In this document: piece after piece, positions 11,118-23,070 of the stretch
Layout of the letters: each line of letters begins with the position of its first letter
Numbering within the stretch: the stretch's first letter is position 1
Assembly: GCA_028564925.1 (NCBI GenBank)
Contig: CM053026.1
Span: forward strand, 126,229,386 to 126,293,385
Source: Lithobates sylvaticus
Lineage: Eukaryota; Chordata; Amphibia; Anura; Ranidae
Reading direction: 5' to 3'
DNA length: 64,000 bases
Notes under the pieces: generated by a model
The model's input: the letters and a program-made list of their open reading frames with translations, nothing else
The model's database searches: none
What the model was told of the DNA's origin: nothing
Program-made: the position numbers and the translations under genes

Positions 11118-11451
11118 AAAGTGGTTGTAAACCCTCACATATACCCACTGAAGTGACTGGCCTCAGGTGATACTCAGAGCTGAAACAAATCCCTCTACAA
11201 AAGTTGTACATTACACACACACACACACAAACCAAATGAAATAAGAGCCAAGTGTAATCCGAGACCCGAGTAGAGGGAAAAGAAAACCCCCCTCCCCTCT
11301 ACAGAAACATGCACATTTGAGGCTGTCAAATCACCTGCTGTGTGCTGAAGGGGAGGGGCTTTCTTTCCATATTTGGTGCTTTGGCCTGAGGCTAATACAC
11401 ACTATAGAGGGATATGCTCTGTTCATTTCAGAGGTTTACAACCACTTTTAA
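11118..11451. mobile_element. hAT-like MITE with an 8-bp target duplication
   Basis: Inverted ends AAAGTGGTTGTAAACC and GGTTTACAACCACTTT are flanked by the perfect 8-bp direct repeat GTGCAGGT (11110-11117 and 11452-11459), the target duplication length of the hAT superfamily. The interior is non-coding, with an ACAC tract and a GC-rich block. This copy fixes the superfamily for the similar elements at 9919, 57471 and 59104. Confidence 0.75.
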
Positions 11452-11459
11452 GTGCAGGT

Positions 11460-11524
11460 GAACTCAAAAAGTGAAGATAGACATTTTAAGGGAACATTGT
11501 TAATTGTGCCTAAGCAGTACCCTG

Positions 11525-11558
<34 letters not shown>

Positions 11559-12139
11559 GTCTGGAATACCTCCTGAAAAATAGCAGTAAGCATGCCTAGG
11601 CACTCCTGTGCCTACAGCCTCATAACTGTACGTCTGCAGTGCGAGATCTAAGGCACTGCTGCCTTCAACTGATAGTCTCAGGAGATTGGAGTGAGATTTG
11701 GTGATATCATTACTGTGCTGTCCACTATTCTCCTTGCTGGAGGCTCTGACATGATGAAGCAAAGCCCTGTCTCTACACAAAGCAGACCACATGGTAAAGT
11801 CAGTAATGAAAGAAATATTAGCTGCAAGGAGAGCACAGGCAATACTGGTGACCAGTCATTTGTCCTCATTTTCCCCCTCCACTGGTACAACTCCAGGTTT
11901 TGGGCTCCGAGGATGCAAGGGTTTTTTGTTTTTTTTTAATGTTGAATTTGTGTTCAACTTGTGCATCTATGAGGATTACATAGCCATGACAACATGATGA
12001 TTACATAAGGCATTACAACAATGGACAGCAAAACTCGAAAATTCTGGTCCTGATTTGTGTCATCAGTCCAGTTGTTTTTGAAACACAACTTGCTGTATGT
12101 TTAATCCACCAGGAAGTTGTGCGTTCAAGCTTGACTCAC
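11460..12139. other. Intron e-f sequence, nothing recognised
   Basis: This is acot12 intron sequence next to exon 12140-12268. A long poly-A run lies at 11525-11553 and a poly-T run at about 11929-11938. The overlapping 70-114-residue frames on both strands have no splice sites or motif that I recognise. Confidence 0.5.
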
Positions 12140-12268
12140 CCATTTTTACATGGAGATCTTCGAGACATCAGCACCACAAAATCCCTCGACTTGCTTTGCT
12201 TTACAGGAGGGGAAGTTATATAAAATATTTTATCGTCATCACTGGCAGTTTCAACTACTTTACAGCTC
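12140..12268 (-). CDS. acot12: acot12 exon (START domain core)
   Basis: The exon lies between acceptor TTTGCAG (12275-12269) and donor GTGAGT (12139-12134), and is 129 nt long. One nucleotide completes a leucine codon begun in the exon at 35079. The peptide then reads SCKVVETASDDDKIFYITSP and ends SRDFVVLMSRRSPCKNG, with the last two bases starting a glycine codon. The DFVVLMSRR(S/K)P motif is a START-domain signature shared by ACOT11 and ACOT12. It sits beside the PLE palindrome, which begins 150 bp away. Confidence 0.93.
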
Positions 12269-13235
12269 CTGCAAATAGAAATAAAAGGGATATACTTAAT
12301 AAAGCGTTGAAAACATCAAAAATGGAAATGTATAGCGTTTTCTGATTCTTTTTTTTTTTAGATATATAAATTAAGTCAATTTGATGCAAAAATCGGTATG
12401 GATTAAGCTTTTAAAAAAGGCATATATGTTGAAAGATCAAACCGTGGTCCTCACTGGATTGAAGTTAGATAATGGCGCCTAAACTTATCTAAAATAATAA
12501 TAATAGATACACACACATACATACATACATATCTCTCTCCATACACACATACACACACACACACACAACCATAAAATGAAATATAATGTGTACACTCCCA
12601 CGTGATAAGTGAATCAAATTAAACTCAGTGAAAAAATTTCAATAATTTCTCCAAATAAAATAATAATGCAGGTGTCACACTGTTCATTTAGTGAAAACAG
12701 AAGTAACGAAAACACAATTAAAAATAAGAGTGATGCTCCTTTAAAGAGACAATGAATCTTCTCAAAAATATTTTCAAATGTTCTTCTTAACCTTCCATCA
12801 CACCGCTGTGCTCAATGTGTCCACTCCCATAGGAAACTCACTCACCAAATTCTGATGCCTGCACTTTCGTGACAGGCGAAAGCGCTTAAAAGATCTCAAA
12901 CAGCCGATCGGTGGTTCCCCCGTATTATCCACTCAGTGTGAAAAAGTGCTCAAATAGTGTAATTCAGTAAAGTAATTTATTAAAAACGCACAAATTAAAG
13001 CTTCAACCGATTCACATTTGAATCCAAGTTCACCACAGCAAATTCCACTCCAAAGTATCCAACACTGCAAAATCCACTTCAAAGCATAAATATGACCAAT
13101 GGTCACGACGGACCCGAGGCGTGTACTGCAGTATGATCTTGATCTCACCTTCTCCTTCGTTCGCCGATATCTTAAACGTATTGTACCGTCTCTCTGTTTG
13201 GCTCAAACGCTGATAATCACTGCAGATGAATGCCG

Positions 13236-13297
13236 CTCAGCCACGCCCCCAACATGTTTCGTCACTACAAGACTTATTCATGGGGTTGGCTGAGCGG
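13236..13297 (-). ncRNA. Hammerhead-ribozyme-like relic, left PLE arm
   Basis: On the minus strand, CTCAGCCAACCCC is followed by ATGAATA, a stem II of AGTC...GAC around TTGTAGT, GAAAC, ATG and then GGGGGC...GGCTGAG. The closing stem (CTCAGCC with GGCTGAG) and CCCC/GGGG stem I are visible. The first core box is altered from CTGATGA. It matches the copy at 15801 in the other arm. Confidence 0.6.
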
Positions 13298-14035
13298 TGT
13301 GACATTCAAACTAATATACCCTCCCTTCTCTCATTAGTGGGATCCATCCTCTTATCAGACCCAGTCTAATGTATTCAGCGTACTAGTGCGCGCTCCCGCA
13401 CAATCCCCTGTGCGGCGCCGCACGTTAAACAATAAGCCTGCCCAACTCACGTTAGACACGGCCGCCCGTATGTTCCCCCATCGCACCGATCGCGACTTAC
13501 GCTGATCCTATCAGAACCTCGCGTCCCCGTTTACATAAGGCGCTAGGCTTCTCATTGCAACTAGGAGTATTGATCATCATCTCATCATTAACTAGCATAC
13601 CAATTTAATCATACAATTCTCATAATAGTAGGATTGCCTCATTCTAAACCCACATAGCGGATACGGGAGGCGTTTTAATAAAAATGTTTTGTACAAATAT
13701 ATTAGGAATTATATTTAATACACATATTAAATTCATTTCCCTGAAAACTATATAATTAAAATACAAGTATAGAATTAACTACACCCTATAATTAAAATAA
13801 TGAGCATTATTTGAGTGGCTGGACTAAAAATATATAATTTTTAAAAAAAGAACTGTGCATATGTGTACTGGTATTACATTTAGTTGGAGTTACACTCCAA
13901 CAATTAACTGCATACCTACATCACATACTTAATTGGGTGTCATTAATCGTATCCTAGGTCTGTGAAGCAGATCAAGCCCAACTGTAATTATACAGCCCTC
14001 ATCTCTTAATACTCCACAAACTAAAACTGAATACA

Positions 14036-14555
14036 TTAAAAATCATTCAAAAAACAATTTAACTCAAGCTCAATGTTGAGCCCCCTAGGGGCAAGACACT
14101 TGAAGAGGAAGATCCAGCGGGTTTCCCTCTGTGACAAATCTCTCACCCGATTGGACCCTCTCCAAGAGGGATGTACAGCATCAATCCCTATGAACTGACG
14201 TAAACTTGCATTCTGATGATGTTTCAATTTAAAATGTAGAGATACACTATGAAATTGGTAGCCTTTTCTTATGTTGGCGAGGTGTTCAGATATCCGTATT
14301 CTCAACAGTCTCTTCGTCCTCCCAACATAAAAAAAGCCACATGGGCACCACATCAAGTATACAACAAATGACGTGTTGCATGTGATAAATTCCTTAATGG
14401 GGAAACTTTCATTATCCCCATTAGTTACATTCGTAACACCTCTATTAGATACTTGCACTGTTCTGAAGCAGATGCACTTCCTACAACAGAAAAAAACTTT
14501 TAAGTCTATTCTCATGGAGCCTTCCCCTGGAGGGTCCAAAATTCTTTTAACAACC
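14036..14555 (-). pseudogene. PLE GIY-YIG endonuclease C-terminal fragment, left arm
   Basis: The minus-strand frame has about 167 residues. From the N-terminus it shows a cysteine pair region (FFCCRKCICF), then CNTSFVVYLMWCPCGFFYVG, the PLE form of the GIY-YIG core with its cysteine motif. RTKRLLRIRISEHLANI and HPSWRGSNRVRDLSQRE follow, ending in LNIELELNCFLNDF. PLEs encode a reverse transcriptase followed by this endonuclease; only the endonuclease end survives because the copy is 5'-truncated. The starting methionine is not the element's own start. Confidence 0.85.
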
Positions 14556-14562
14556 TGAGAAG

Positions 14563-15024
14563 ACTTTTTTCTGTTGTAGGAAGTGCATCTGCTGCAGAAC
14601 AGTGCAAGTATCTAATAGAGGTGTTAAGAATGTAACTAATGGGGATAATGAAAGTTTCCCCATTAAGGAATTTATCACATGCAACACGTCATTTGTTGTA
14701 TACTTGATGTGGTGCCCATGTGGCTTATTTTATGTTGGGAGGACGAAGAGACTGTTGAGAATACGGATATCTGAACATCTCGCCAACATAAGAAAAGGCT
14801 ACCAATTTCATAGTGTATCTCTACATTTTAAATTGAAACATCATCAGAATGCAAGTTTACTTCAGTTCATAGGGATTGATACTGTACATCCCTCTTGGAG
14901 GGGGTCCAATCGGGTGAGAGATTTGTCACAGAGGGAAACCCGCTGGATCTTCCTCTTCAAGTGTCTTGCCCCTAGGGGGCTCAACATTGAGCATGAGTTA
15001 AATTGTTTTTTGAATGATTTTTAA
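14563..15024 (+). pseudogene. PLE GIY-YIG endonuclease C-terminal fragment, right arm
   Basis: This is the plus-strand twin of the left-arm fragment, open from about 14571 (FCCRKCICCRTVQVSNRG) to the stop at 15022. It differs by only a handful of residues over 140 (for example GLFYVGRT for GFFYVGRT and GIDTVHP for GIDAVHP). It is cut within the endonuclease at a point about 60 bp short of the left copy. The two fragments face away from a shared centre. Confidence 0.85.
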
Positions 15025-15800
15025 TGTATTCAGTTTTAGTTTGTGGAGTATTAAGAGATGAGGGCTGTATAATTACAGTTGGGCTTGATCTGCTTCACAG
15101 ACCTAGGAATACGATTAATGACACCCAATTAAGTATGTGATGTAGGTATGCAGTTAATTGTTGGAGTGTAACTCCAACTAAATGAAATACCAGTACACAT
15201 ATGCACAGTTCCTTTTTAAAAAAATTATATATTTTTAGTCCAGCTACTAAAATAATGCTCTTTATTTTACTTATAGGGTGTAGTTAATTCTATACTTATA
15301 TTTTAATCATATAGTTTTCAGGGAAATGAATTTAATATGTGTATTAAATATAATTCCTTATATATTTGTACGAAACATTTTTATTATTAAAACACCTCTC
15401 GTATCCGCTATGTGGGTTTAGAATGAGGCGATCCTACTATTATGAGAATTGTATGATTAAAATTGGTATGCTAGTTAATGATGAGATAATGATCAATACT
15501 CCTAGTTGCAATGAGAAGCCTAGTGCCTTATGTAAACGGGGACGCGAGGTGCGCGCATGCTCAGTCTAATAGGATCAGCGCAAGTCGTGAGCGGTGCGCA
15601 GGCGCAGTTGTGATGGGGGAACATACGGGCTGCCGTGTTTAACGTGAGTTGGGCGGGCTTATTGTTGACGTGCGGCGCCGCACAGGGGATTGTGCGGGAG
15701 CGCGCACTAGTACGCTGATTACATTAGACTGGGTCTGATAGGAGGATGGATCCCACTAATGAGAGGAGAAGGGAGGGTATATTAGTTTGAATGTCACACC

Positions 15801-15861
15801 GCTCAGCCAACCCCATGAATAAGTCTTGTAGTGACGAAACATGTCAGGGGAATGGCTGAGC
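15801..15861 (+). ncRNA. Hammerhead-ribozyme-like relic, right PLE arm
   Basis: The plus-strand order is GCTCAGCCAACCCC, ATGAATA, AGTC-TTGTAGT-GAC, GAAAC, ATGTCA, GGGG, GGCTGAGC. Stem I (CCCC/GGGG plus GCTCAGCC/GGCTGAGC) and stem II are both formed. This is the best-folded of the relics in the window, although the first conserved box is not the canonical CTGATGA. Confidence 0.6.
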
Positions 15862-17071
15862 GGCATTCATCTGCAGTGATTATCAGCATTTGAGCCAAAC
15901 AGAGACGGTACAATATGTTTAAGATACCGGCGAACGAAGGAGAGGGTGAGATCAAGATCATACTGCAGTACACACCTTGGGTCCGTCGTGACCATTGGTC
16001 ATATTTATGCTTTGAAGTGGATTTTGCAGTGTTGGATACTTTGGAGTGGAATTTGCTGTGGTGAACTTGGATTCATTTCTGCTGGTTTTAATATTTTAAA
16101 ATGTGAGTGAAATCGGTTGAAGCTTTAATTTGTGCGTTTTTAATAAATGACTTTACTGAATTACACTATTGGAGCACTTTCTCATTTACATGTGGGACAA
16201 CATTGTTACACTGAGTGGATAATACGGGGGAACCACCGATCGGCTGTTTGAGACCTTTTACGCGCTTTCGCCTGTCACGAAAGTGCAGGCATCAGAATTT
16301 GGTGAGTGAGTTTCCTATGGGAGTGGACACATTGAGCACAGTGGTGTGATGGAAGGTTAAGAACATTTGAAAATATTTTTGAGAAGATTTACTGTCTCTT
16401 TAAAGGAGCATCACTCTTATTATTTTTAATTGTGTTTGTTACTTCTGTTTGGACACTATATGAACAGTGTGACACCTGCATTATTATTATTTTATTTGGA
16501 GAAATTATGGAAATATTTTTTCACTGAGTTTAATTTGATTCACTTATCACGTGGGAGTGTGCACATATTATATTTCATTTTGTGATTGTGTCACATTTTT
16601 TATATATATATATATATATATTTTTTTTTTTTTACACATGTATTTTAGATAAGTTTAGTATTGTTTAAGCGCTATTATCGAACTTAAATCCAGTGAGGAC
16701 CACGGTTTGATCTTTCAACATATATGCCATTTCCAAGTAGCTGCTTTAGTTTAGCCTAGATAATGATCTTTCTGAGGCGCAGTGCTTGGGATTTGGGTTG
16801 TGGCGGTTTTATCCAAGTTCCTACATTTTTTGATTTAAAAAGGCATAGTTAGACTTATCCGTGAAGGTAGCGTAGCTCCACCTTCTTCACAGGAAAAACA
16901 TGGCACCTTTTAATCCCTCCTCTTCCACCATGACCTATTGTGGTCTCAGACAACTGGAAAACAAAACATAGAAAACCACCAAACAACCATGATAGACACT
17001 TAAAACCACTTCTAAGATAAAGGGAGGGAAGTAACGGTTGTCCTGAAAGGCTCTTAGAAATACAGTCACCG

Positions 17072-17130
17072 GCAAGTCAAACTATGCCCTTCTCAAAATC
17101 GCCTTTCAGGACAACCTTGGAGAGGATAAC
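17072..17130. repeat. DIRS internal complementary region
   Basis: This short block contains the reverse complements of both outer edges of the element, side by side. Its left part matches 16840-16858 and its right part matches 23770-23803. In DIRS elements this segment templates completion of the circular intermediate. Its presence shows that both true ends of the element are in the window. Confidence 0.8.
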
Positions 17131-17143
17131 CGAGAAACTTACC

Positions 17144-18040
17144 CTAGGGTGGCGGCGGACAGTAAATCCAACCGATAGTGTCAGAGAAACATGGAATAAT
17201 TGGACCAAGTAGCAGCCTTACAGATTTGTTCAGGCGTAGAACCGACCCTCTCAGCCCAGGAAACTGCCGTAGATCTTGTGGAATGAGCAGCAATACCTGA
17301 AGCGGCATTTCTCCTTTTACTTTATAGGCCTCTGATTGCCAATCTAAGCCATCTGCCCAGTGTACTTTTGGAAGCTCTCTCCCTTGCGCGAGCCTGAGAA
17401 AACCACAAAGAGCATTCGATTTTCTGAATTCTTTGGTTACTGTAAGTAACAATCATCTCCTCATTTCCAGTGTGTGAAAAGCTTCTTCTCCTGGATTGGT
17501 CGGAGTTGGAGAAAGTGGGCAGTATTATTTCTTGTGAGTGGTGAAAGATTGACGACACCTTTGGAAGAAATGCTGGATCCGTTTGAAGGACCACTCTGTC
17601 TGCAAAAACTTTCAGGAAAGGTTCTGTAACTGCCAGAGCCTGAAGCTCGCTGATTCTTCTTGCAGAGAAGATGGCTACCAGAAAAATCGTTTTTAGAATC
17701 AGATTCTGCAAAGATGCTTCTTGTAAGGGTTTGAACGGAACTCCCGAGAGACCCTGCAAAACAATAGACAAATCCCAACTGGGAAAAGCTTTAAAGGCTA
17801 CTGGCCTATTTTGTGCGAGTGCCCTGAAAAACCTTAAAATTAAAAACTTCTTTGGATAAAAGTGCTTTCAAAATAAAACAGATAAAGTCGCAACCTGAGT
17901 CTTCAGGGTGCTGGCTGCCAGACCCTTCTCCATTCCCTCATGGAGAAATTCCAGAACGGATACTGAACTCTTAACCTGGAGGCCTTTGGAAGCACACCAG
18001 GAGTTACATTTTTTCCAGACCTTAAAGTATATGGCCCGAG
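17144..18040 (-). pseudogene. DIRS tyrosine recombinase remains
   Basis: Minus-strand sequence shows SARRISELQAL, typical of the first catalytic-arginine box of DIRS recombinases. Nearer the C-terminus, HSTRSTAVSWAERV and ICKAATWSN correspond to the H-x-x-R region. The recombinase replaces an integrase in these elements. The reading frame is broken in several places. Confidence 0.8.
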
Positions 18041-18044
18041 TGAC

Positions 18045-18650
18045 TTATTTTCTACTTGAAAGAAGGGTCTTTACTACTTTATCAGATAGTCCCTTTGCCT
18101 TCAAGGAGGTCCTCTTCAGAAACCAAGCTGTTAACTGAAGATAGACCACTGCGATAGAAGCTTTTCTTTTCTGGACGGTAACTTCCATGGAGGTTCCGTG
18201 GCTAGGTTTAACAGAACCGCAAACCAATGCCTTTTTGGCCAGAAGGGAGTGACCAGGATTAGGTTGGTCTTTTCTTCTCTGAACTTTCTTAGAACCAGTG
18301 GTAACAGAGGAAAGGGGGGGGGGAGCATAGCACAGCTGGTAATGGCACGGATGGGCGAAGGATTCTATGCCTACTGCTTGGTCTTCTCAGTGAAGATAGA
18401 AGAATTTGCGTACTTTTGAATTTTGTTGGTTGGCCAACAGATCTATTTGAGATTGCCCCCAAGCTTTGGAGATCATCAGGAAGACTTCTTGATTTAGGCT
18501 CCATTCCTCTTCCACCAGCTTCCATCTGCTTAGAAGATCTGCTAGCAGATTCTGAGAACCTTTCAGGTCGACTGCTGATAATGAGGCCACGTTCTGTTCC
18601 GCCCAGGTCAATAATTGACTAATATCGCTTATTATGGCATAAGCTTTCAA
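18045..18650 (-). pseudogene. DIRS RNase H region remains
   Basis: The minus-strand peptide contains LTWAEQNVASLSAVDLKGSQ and NLLADLLSRWKLVEEEWSLN followed by IDLLANQQNSKVRKF. These are the usual DIRS RNase H and connection motifs (the LKGSQN...ADLLSR pattern). The region ends abruptly at the PLE junction near 18650. Confidence 0.8.
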
Positions 18651-19752
18651 TTACGATTGTGAGACGAATTTCCTTAATTATGTCTGAGTCAGATTAAATC
18701 AAAATGTGTGTTTTATTGTATACACCAAAAATAGAAAAATAATAATACTTACACAAATAGTACAATGATACAAAATATAACTGTGTTGCTTCATATATGA
18801 TTAAAATTTTCAAGTATTGTTCGTTTGTTTCACAGATTAATAGAGTTCTTAGCAGAACATGTGCTCATAAAAAGTAAAATGGCTGAAGAATTCTTTGTGT
18901 GCAGAAGAAATGTCTGTGTGTGCTGAGGTGTTGTTCAGAGAGCAGGCAGAAGAAAGCAAGAGGAAGAAAAAAAGGTTGCACTATGTAGATACAAAAATAG
19001 TGAATAACAAGTACATATGTATCGTGAATTAATAGGTTGCCATCATTGTCATTTATATATGGTAAATGCCAACAAATATTGTGCAATGAATATTAATTAT
19101 TAATCAATATAAAAAATGAGTGTAATATATTGAACAAAGTTATAGTGTAAAAAACACATATGGCTGAACACCCAATATGGCCAATATAGTTGCAAACAAC
19201 CAGTGAAACAACCAATGGATAGTTGCAAACCATGTATATCGATAATCAAGAGAGGTTATTATACACAAAATATATTCAGTATAAACTGTCCATATGTGGT
19301 CCTATGAAACAGGCATAAAGTGACATCCGTGCAGTAAGTGACTCTTTAAATCAGATTTTCATCGGAGATTCAGTGACTTCCCTCTGTGGTCCCGCCACCA
19401 TATGAAATGCAAGCTTACCAGCTCTAGAACAAGTAATCGCATGTGGCTACAACCCAGCCAGGGCCTTTTCCTCTACCTCTCCTCTGGGCATCAAACGAAA
19501 GCCTCCGTGTCTTTGTCAGGGGGTCCCAGCTTTATATCTCGTCAGGAAAAAGCAGTCCCCCAAGCCGGAAAAGAGAAGGAAGAAGGGGCGAACCATGGGT
19601 AGGATCCAACTTGTTTATTTTAAAAAATGCCCAAGGCGTACAGACATCCAAATAAAAGCAGTAGACAAAAATTCAAAATATTGCGGCCGGCTCTAGTAAC
19701 AAACGCCCGTGCTTGTCCGAGGCGTAGAACGCGGTGACGTCAGCACGTCGCT

Positions 19753-19793
19753 CCTCCCTAAGCGTTTCGTCAGAGATATGACGTAATCATGGG
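19753..19793 (-). ncRNA. Hammerhead-ribozyme-like relic in the inserted PLE
   Basis: The minus-strand order is GTGCCCC, ATGATTA, then stem II CGTCA...TGACG around TATCTC, then GAAAC, GCTTA and GGG. Stem II and the GAAA box are well preserved and CCC/GGG closes stem I. The first box is one of the ATGATTA variants seen elsewhere in this window. Confidence 0.6.
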
Positions 19794-21136
19794 GCACGGG
19801 CGGCGTACTGACGCACCGCTATAAATACAACAAACTGAGCCTCGATCTGAATGGCAAGTGGCTGGTCAAATTACTCCATCTTGGAGTCTGGCAAGAATAC
19901 CTTAAAGTCCAAAAACTCCATGTAAACCCTTACACGTATATCGTAACGGGGAAGTTAGCAATAAAGGACTCTCTAATGAAGCCAAATAGGGTAATTTGAA
20001 TGTTTGATAGATACAAATAATGTGCGAGCTTGGCTAACGGGACAGTGGGTCGCAGTGTATGGCGGAGCAGCACACACTACATTACCCATCATCCTTGTGG
20101 GTTCCTAGCCAGAGATAGTGATAGGCTACAACTTCCAATCACAGCATCTAACCCCGCCTCATTACATGGTGTGGGCATCCTACGCATACAGTCCCGTACC
20201 GATACAGGTAAACATAACGGTATGCTTGTAGCTTAATGGATGTGCTCCACAAAACTACATTTCCCATCATCCTCAGAGGGGGGGGAGGAAGTGACGGGTA
20301 AACAGGAGCCTGCCAATAGACAGGCTATAGCCTGTAATCACAGAGTCTTACCGGGACGTAAGGTTTTCCTGGAACAAACAGGGCTATGTCACCATGGTTA
20401 AAAAGCGCCACAGCGTACACAACAGCGCATGTCGGCATCTGACACGGACAGACATCAACAGGCGCATAAATAAACAAGGAAAATACATTGATTAAATTAA
20501 AACATTTAAAACTGAGGATAAGGGAGAAAAAAAAACCTTTAGTTGTATAGGTTGGGGATAAAGATGTCACCCTACCTAGATGTATCTATACTGCCGCAAA
20601 TATAGCGACTGATATAGAACACGTATATCAAGACACATTTCAATGAGGGAATGATAATTGGGGGGTAAAAACGCCACCTCATTAGAACAACCACTTAGGC
20701 TCATAACACTAAAGGGGGGACGATGGCCAGTGGTCAATACTAGAAGATATTATTTGGAAGGGCCAGGGTAGGTGGTCAGGTCACCTAAGAGGTATTCCAC
20801 CCATCAGGGATCCAGAGTTTATAGGGCATAATCTACTGGAATTAACACAGTAATTATGTCAATTCCAAGAGGCAAAAACTTTAATGGATCAATCTAAAGT
20901 TCTGGAAAGGGCATTAGCACCCTAGTGTCAGTGGACAACAAGGAAACCATACCCACAGGTAGGCGATGTTCACCAAGTATACACTGTGTGATGCATATAA
21001 CTACTGGACCACAAGGACTATTGAGGATGTTCTTAAGGTCCGCAAAAAAAATATATAAATAAAACATGTTATGGCCAGCCATTAGCGACCCAGATCTAGT
21101 TCACAAAGATATAGGGTAGAACACAGATGTTATACT

Positions 21137-21330
21137 TCAAGCATTATCAATAAATGCATTTACATCTACCTCTATATTTAACCCATAGGGGGTGTAGGTT
21201 TTGAGCTTATATACCCACGACATTTCTTTTCTGGAGATGGTCCTCACTAGATTGCTCCCTCTCCAGTGGGGGTTAAATTTTTCTATCCCCACGAAGCAAG
21301 AGACTTTCTTCTCCTCAGCAAACTGTTGCC
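21137..21330 (-). pseudogene. PLE endonuclease C-terminal end
   Basis: The peptide KKVSCFVGIEKFNPHWRGSN, then TISRKEMSWVYKLKTYTPYG and LNIEVDVNAFIDNA, aligns with the last 60 residues of the endonuclease in the palindrome (GIDAVHPSWRGSN...LNIELELNCFLND). The GIY-YIG core itself is missing from this copy. Confidence 0.8.
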
Positions 21331-21539
21331 TATAAACTCCAGATTCCCTAAAATTTGCCGCTGAAAGAATACACACACCCCTCTTCACACTCCGCCCATC
21401 CAAAGGTGTGGGTTAAGGGAGTGGACACATGAGCTTTTCGACATCTGGTATTCTTCAAAGCATAGACTGCCCATTCATCTGACAGGAAATGGGGGAAGGG
21501 ACCTTGCAGTAGAATTTCCCTGAAGGCTTCATTACCAGG

Positions 21540-21880
21540 AATACAAGAGTAGAAGCCCCTGCTTTCCTGATTTTTTGGGACCCGGATAATTACTTCTTGC
21601 TGAATCAGATCCTGCAGTAGGCTCATCATTGCAGAAGCTTTTTCCCCGATCTTTTGGTAGGGCTGTAACAAAATCTGCTCGGGGTGGCTCTGAAAATTCC
21701 AGCCTGTATCCCAAGTTATGATGCCTTTTACAAACAGACTTGGAGATGTCATGTTCCACTGTAGGTGAAAAGCTGACAATCTTCCCCCTACTGGGGTGAG
21801 ATTGCCACTTACTTTTAGAGGGCTGGTCTGGGGGAGATCTGAAAAGAACTCCTCTTCCCCTTCCCTCTTTGGGAGACCCA
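21540..21880 (-). pseudogene. DIRS reverse transcriptase N-terminal part
   Basis: Minus-strand VGGRLSAFHLQWNMTSPSLF and LQDLIQQEVIIRVPKNQESR, followed by GFYSCI, match the opening of DIRS reverse transcriptases. The catalytic centre is not present here. The stretch 21350-21540 next to the PLE is not assigned to either element. Confidence 0.7.
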
Positions 21881-22099
21881 ACGGCTCTTATGGTCCTGAT
21901 CCTTATTCTTATGGGGCTGTTGGACAGCATGGAAATTCTTTTTAATCGGCTGTTTCTTTTTGGCAGGGAAAGCCTTTTTCTTGTTGGCTGTCCTATCCAA
22001 GACTGGACAAAAAAGAAAATCACCTGAGAAAGGTAAAACTGCACAGCTTGGAAGCTGTGCCATCAGACCAGGTTTTCTGCCAGACTGCCCATCTGGTTG

Positions 22100-23070
22100 A
22101 GTTCACCAGTGCTGATGACCTTGCTGCCAACTTGACTGATGCATCAGCTGAGTCATGTACTTAATAGCTTTTACTATTAGGGGAAAAGACTCTAGCAGAT
22201 CTTTACGTGGTGTGTCCGCTTCAACATGGTTTCTCAACTTTTCCACCCAGCATTCCAGGTGCCTTGCCACAACCGTGGAAGCCATAGCAGGTTTGAGACT
22301 GATTGATGTAGAATCCCAGGCTTTAAGGAGGGAATATGCCTTCTTATCCATCGGTTCTTTAAGCACCCCCATGTCCTCAAACGCAAGGTCTGTGCATCTA
22401 GAAACCTGTGAGAAATACCTCTGAGTCTTTATCTTCAAATGGAAACCTTCTCCTAAGGGTCTTGGAGAAAAAAAAAAATGGGCTCTCTCAGGGTCCTTCC
22501 ATTCTTTGACTGATTGATAGGACCCTATGAATTGGAAACACCCTGTGTTTAGTTTCATCCAGACCCTGGTACATTTTGTCATGAACTGACAGTTGTACTT
22601 TTTCCTCATGAATTTCAAGGGTAGTGTAGATTGCTCTTAAGAGATCATCCACTTCCTCCAAAGATAGCTTGTACCGAGAAGTTCTGCTATAGTCTTCCTC
22701 TTGCTCCTCATCTGAGTCCTTGAGTGAGAGAAGAGTACTTCCCCCTTCACCACCTGAGTCTTAAGTCTCTACTAGTCTGAATGAGGAAGTTCTTGGACTA
22801 GGTGGTGGATTCTGGGACTAAGCCTGAGCTGCTGGGTTCTGTACCAATATGGACCTGACCGAACTCAGCGAGGTTGTAAGTTCCCTCACAGAAGAGAATA
22901 AGTCCTTATACTGCTGGGACGTTTCTTCCTCCACCAGGTCCTTAATACAGGATCTACACATCGCCTTCTGCCATGAATCTTTAAGGGGGTTCTTGCCAGA
23001 AGGACGTTTCCTTTGACTTGGTGGGTTTGTATGTTTAGTCTTTCCTAACGCTTTTTCCTGTAACAAGAAA
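22100..23070 (-). pseudogene. DIRS gag-like region
   Basis: Minus-strand frames include VARHLECWVEKLRNHVEADT, followed by a lysine-rich, cysteine-containing segment (near 22870-23060, MCRSCIKDL). The position upstream of the reverse transcriptase and next to the right inverted repeat fits the gag-like first gene of DIRS elements. The coding capacity is lost. Confidence 0.55.

Larger units (their letters stand above)
12419..16728. repeat. 4.3-kb inverted repeat: two head-to-head PLE 3' halves
   Basis: The left arm (about 12419-14501) and right arm (about 14562-16728) are reverse complements at an estimated 95 percent or better, judged by eye on coding and UTR blocks. The central spacer is about 60 bp. 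Outer tips read GGCATATATGTTGAAAGATC on the left and its complement on the right. Each arm carries the same gene end (GIY-YIG endonuclease), then a 3' region with a hammerhead-like motif and a GTGCGGCGCCGCAC palindrome. PLE insertions are typically 5'-truncated and often form inverted partial copies, which this fits. Confidence 0.85.
18651..21350 (-). mobile_element. Penelope-like element inserted in the DIRS fossil
   Basis: The segment interrupts the DIRS polymerase region. Its right end on the minus strand is the endonuclease C-terminus (21137-21330: HWRGSNLVRTISRKE, then LNIEVDVNAFIDNA). The rest, to 18651, is a 3' region with a hammerhead-like motif at 19753-19793 and a block shared with 4722-4761. 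The copy is 5'-truncated, like the palindrome arms, but belongs to a different subfamily (its endonuclease differs at many residues). Confidence 0.75.
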
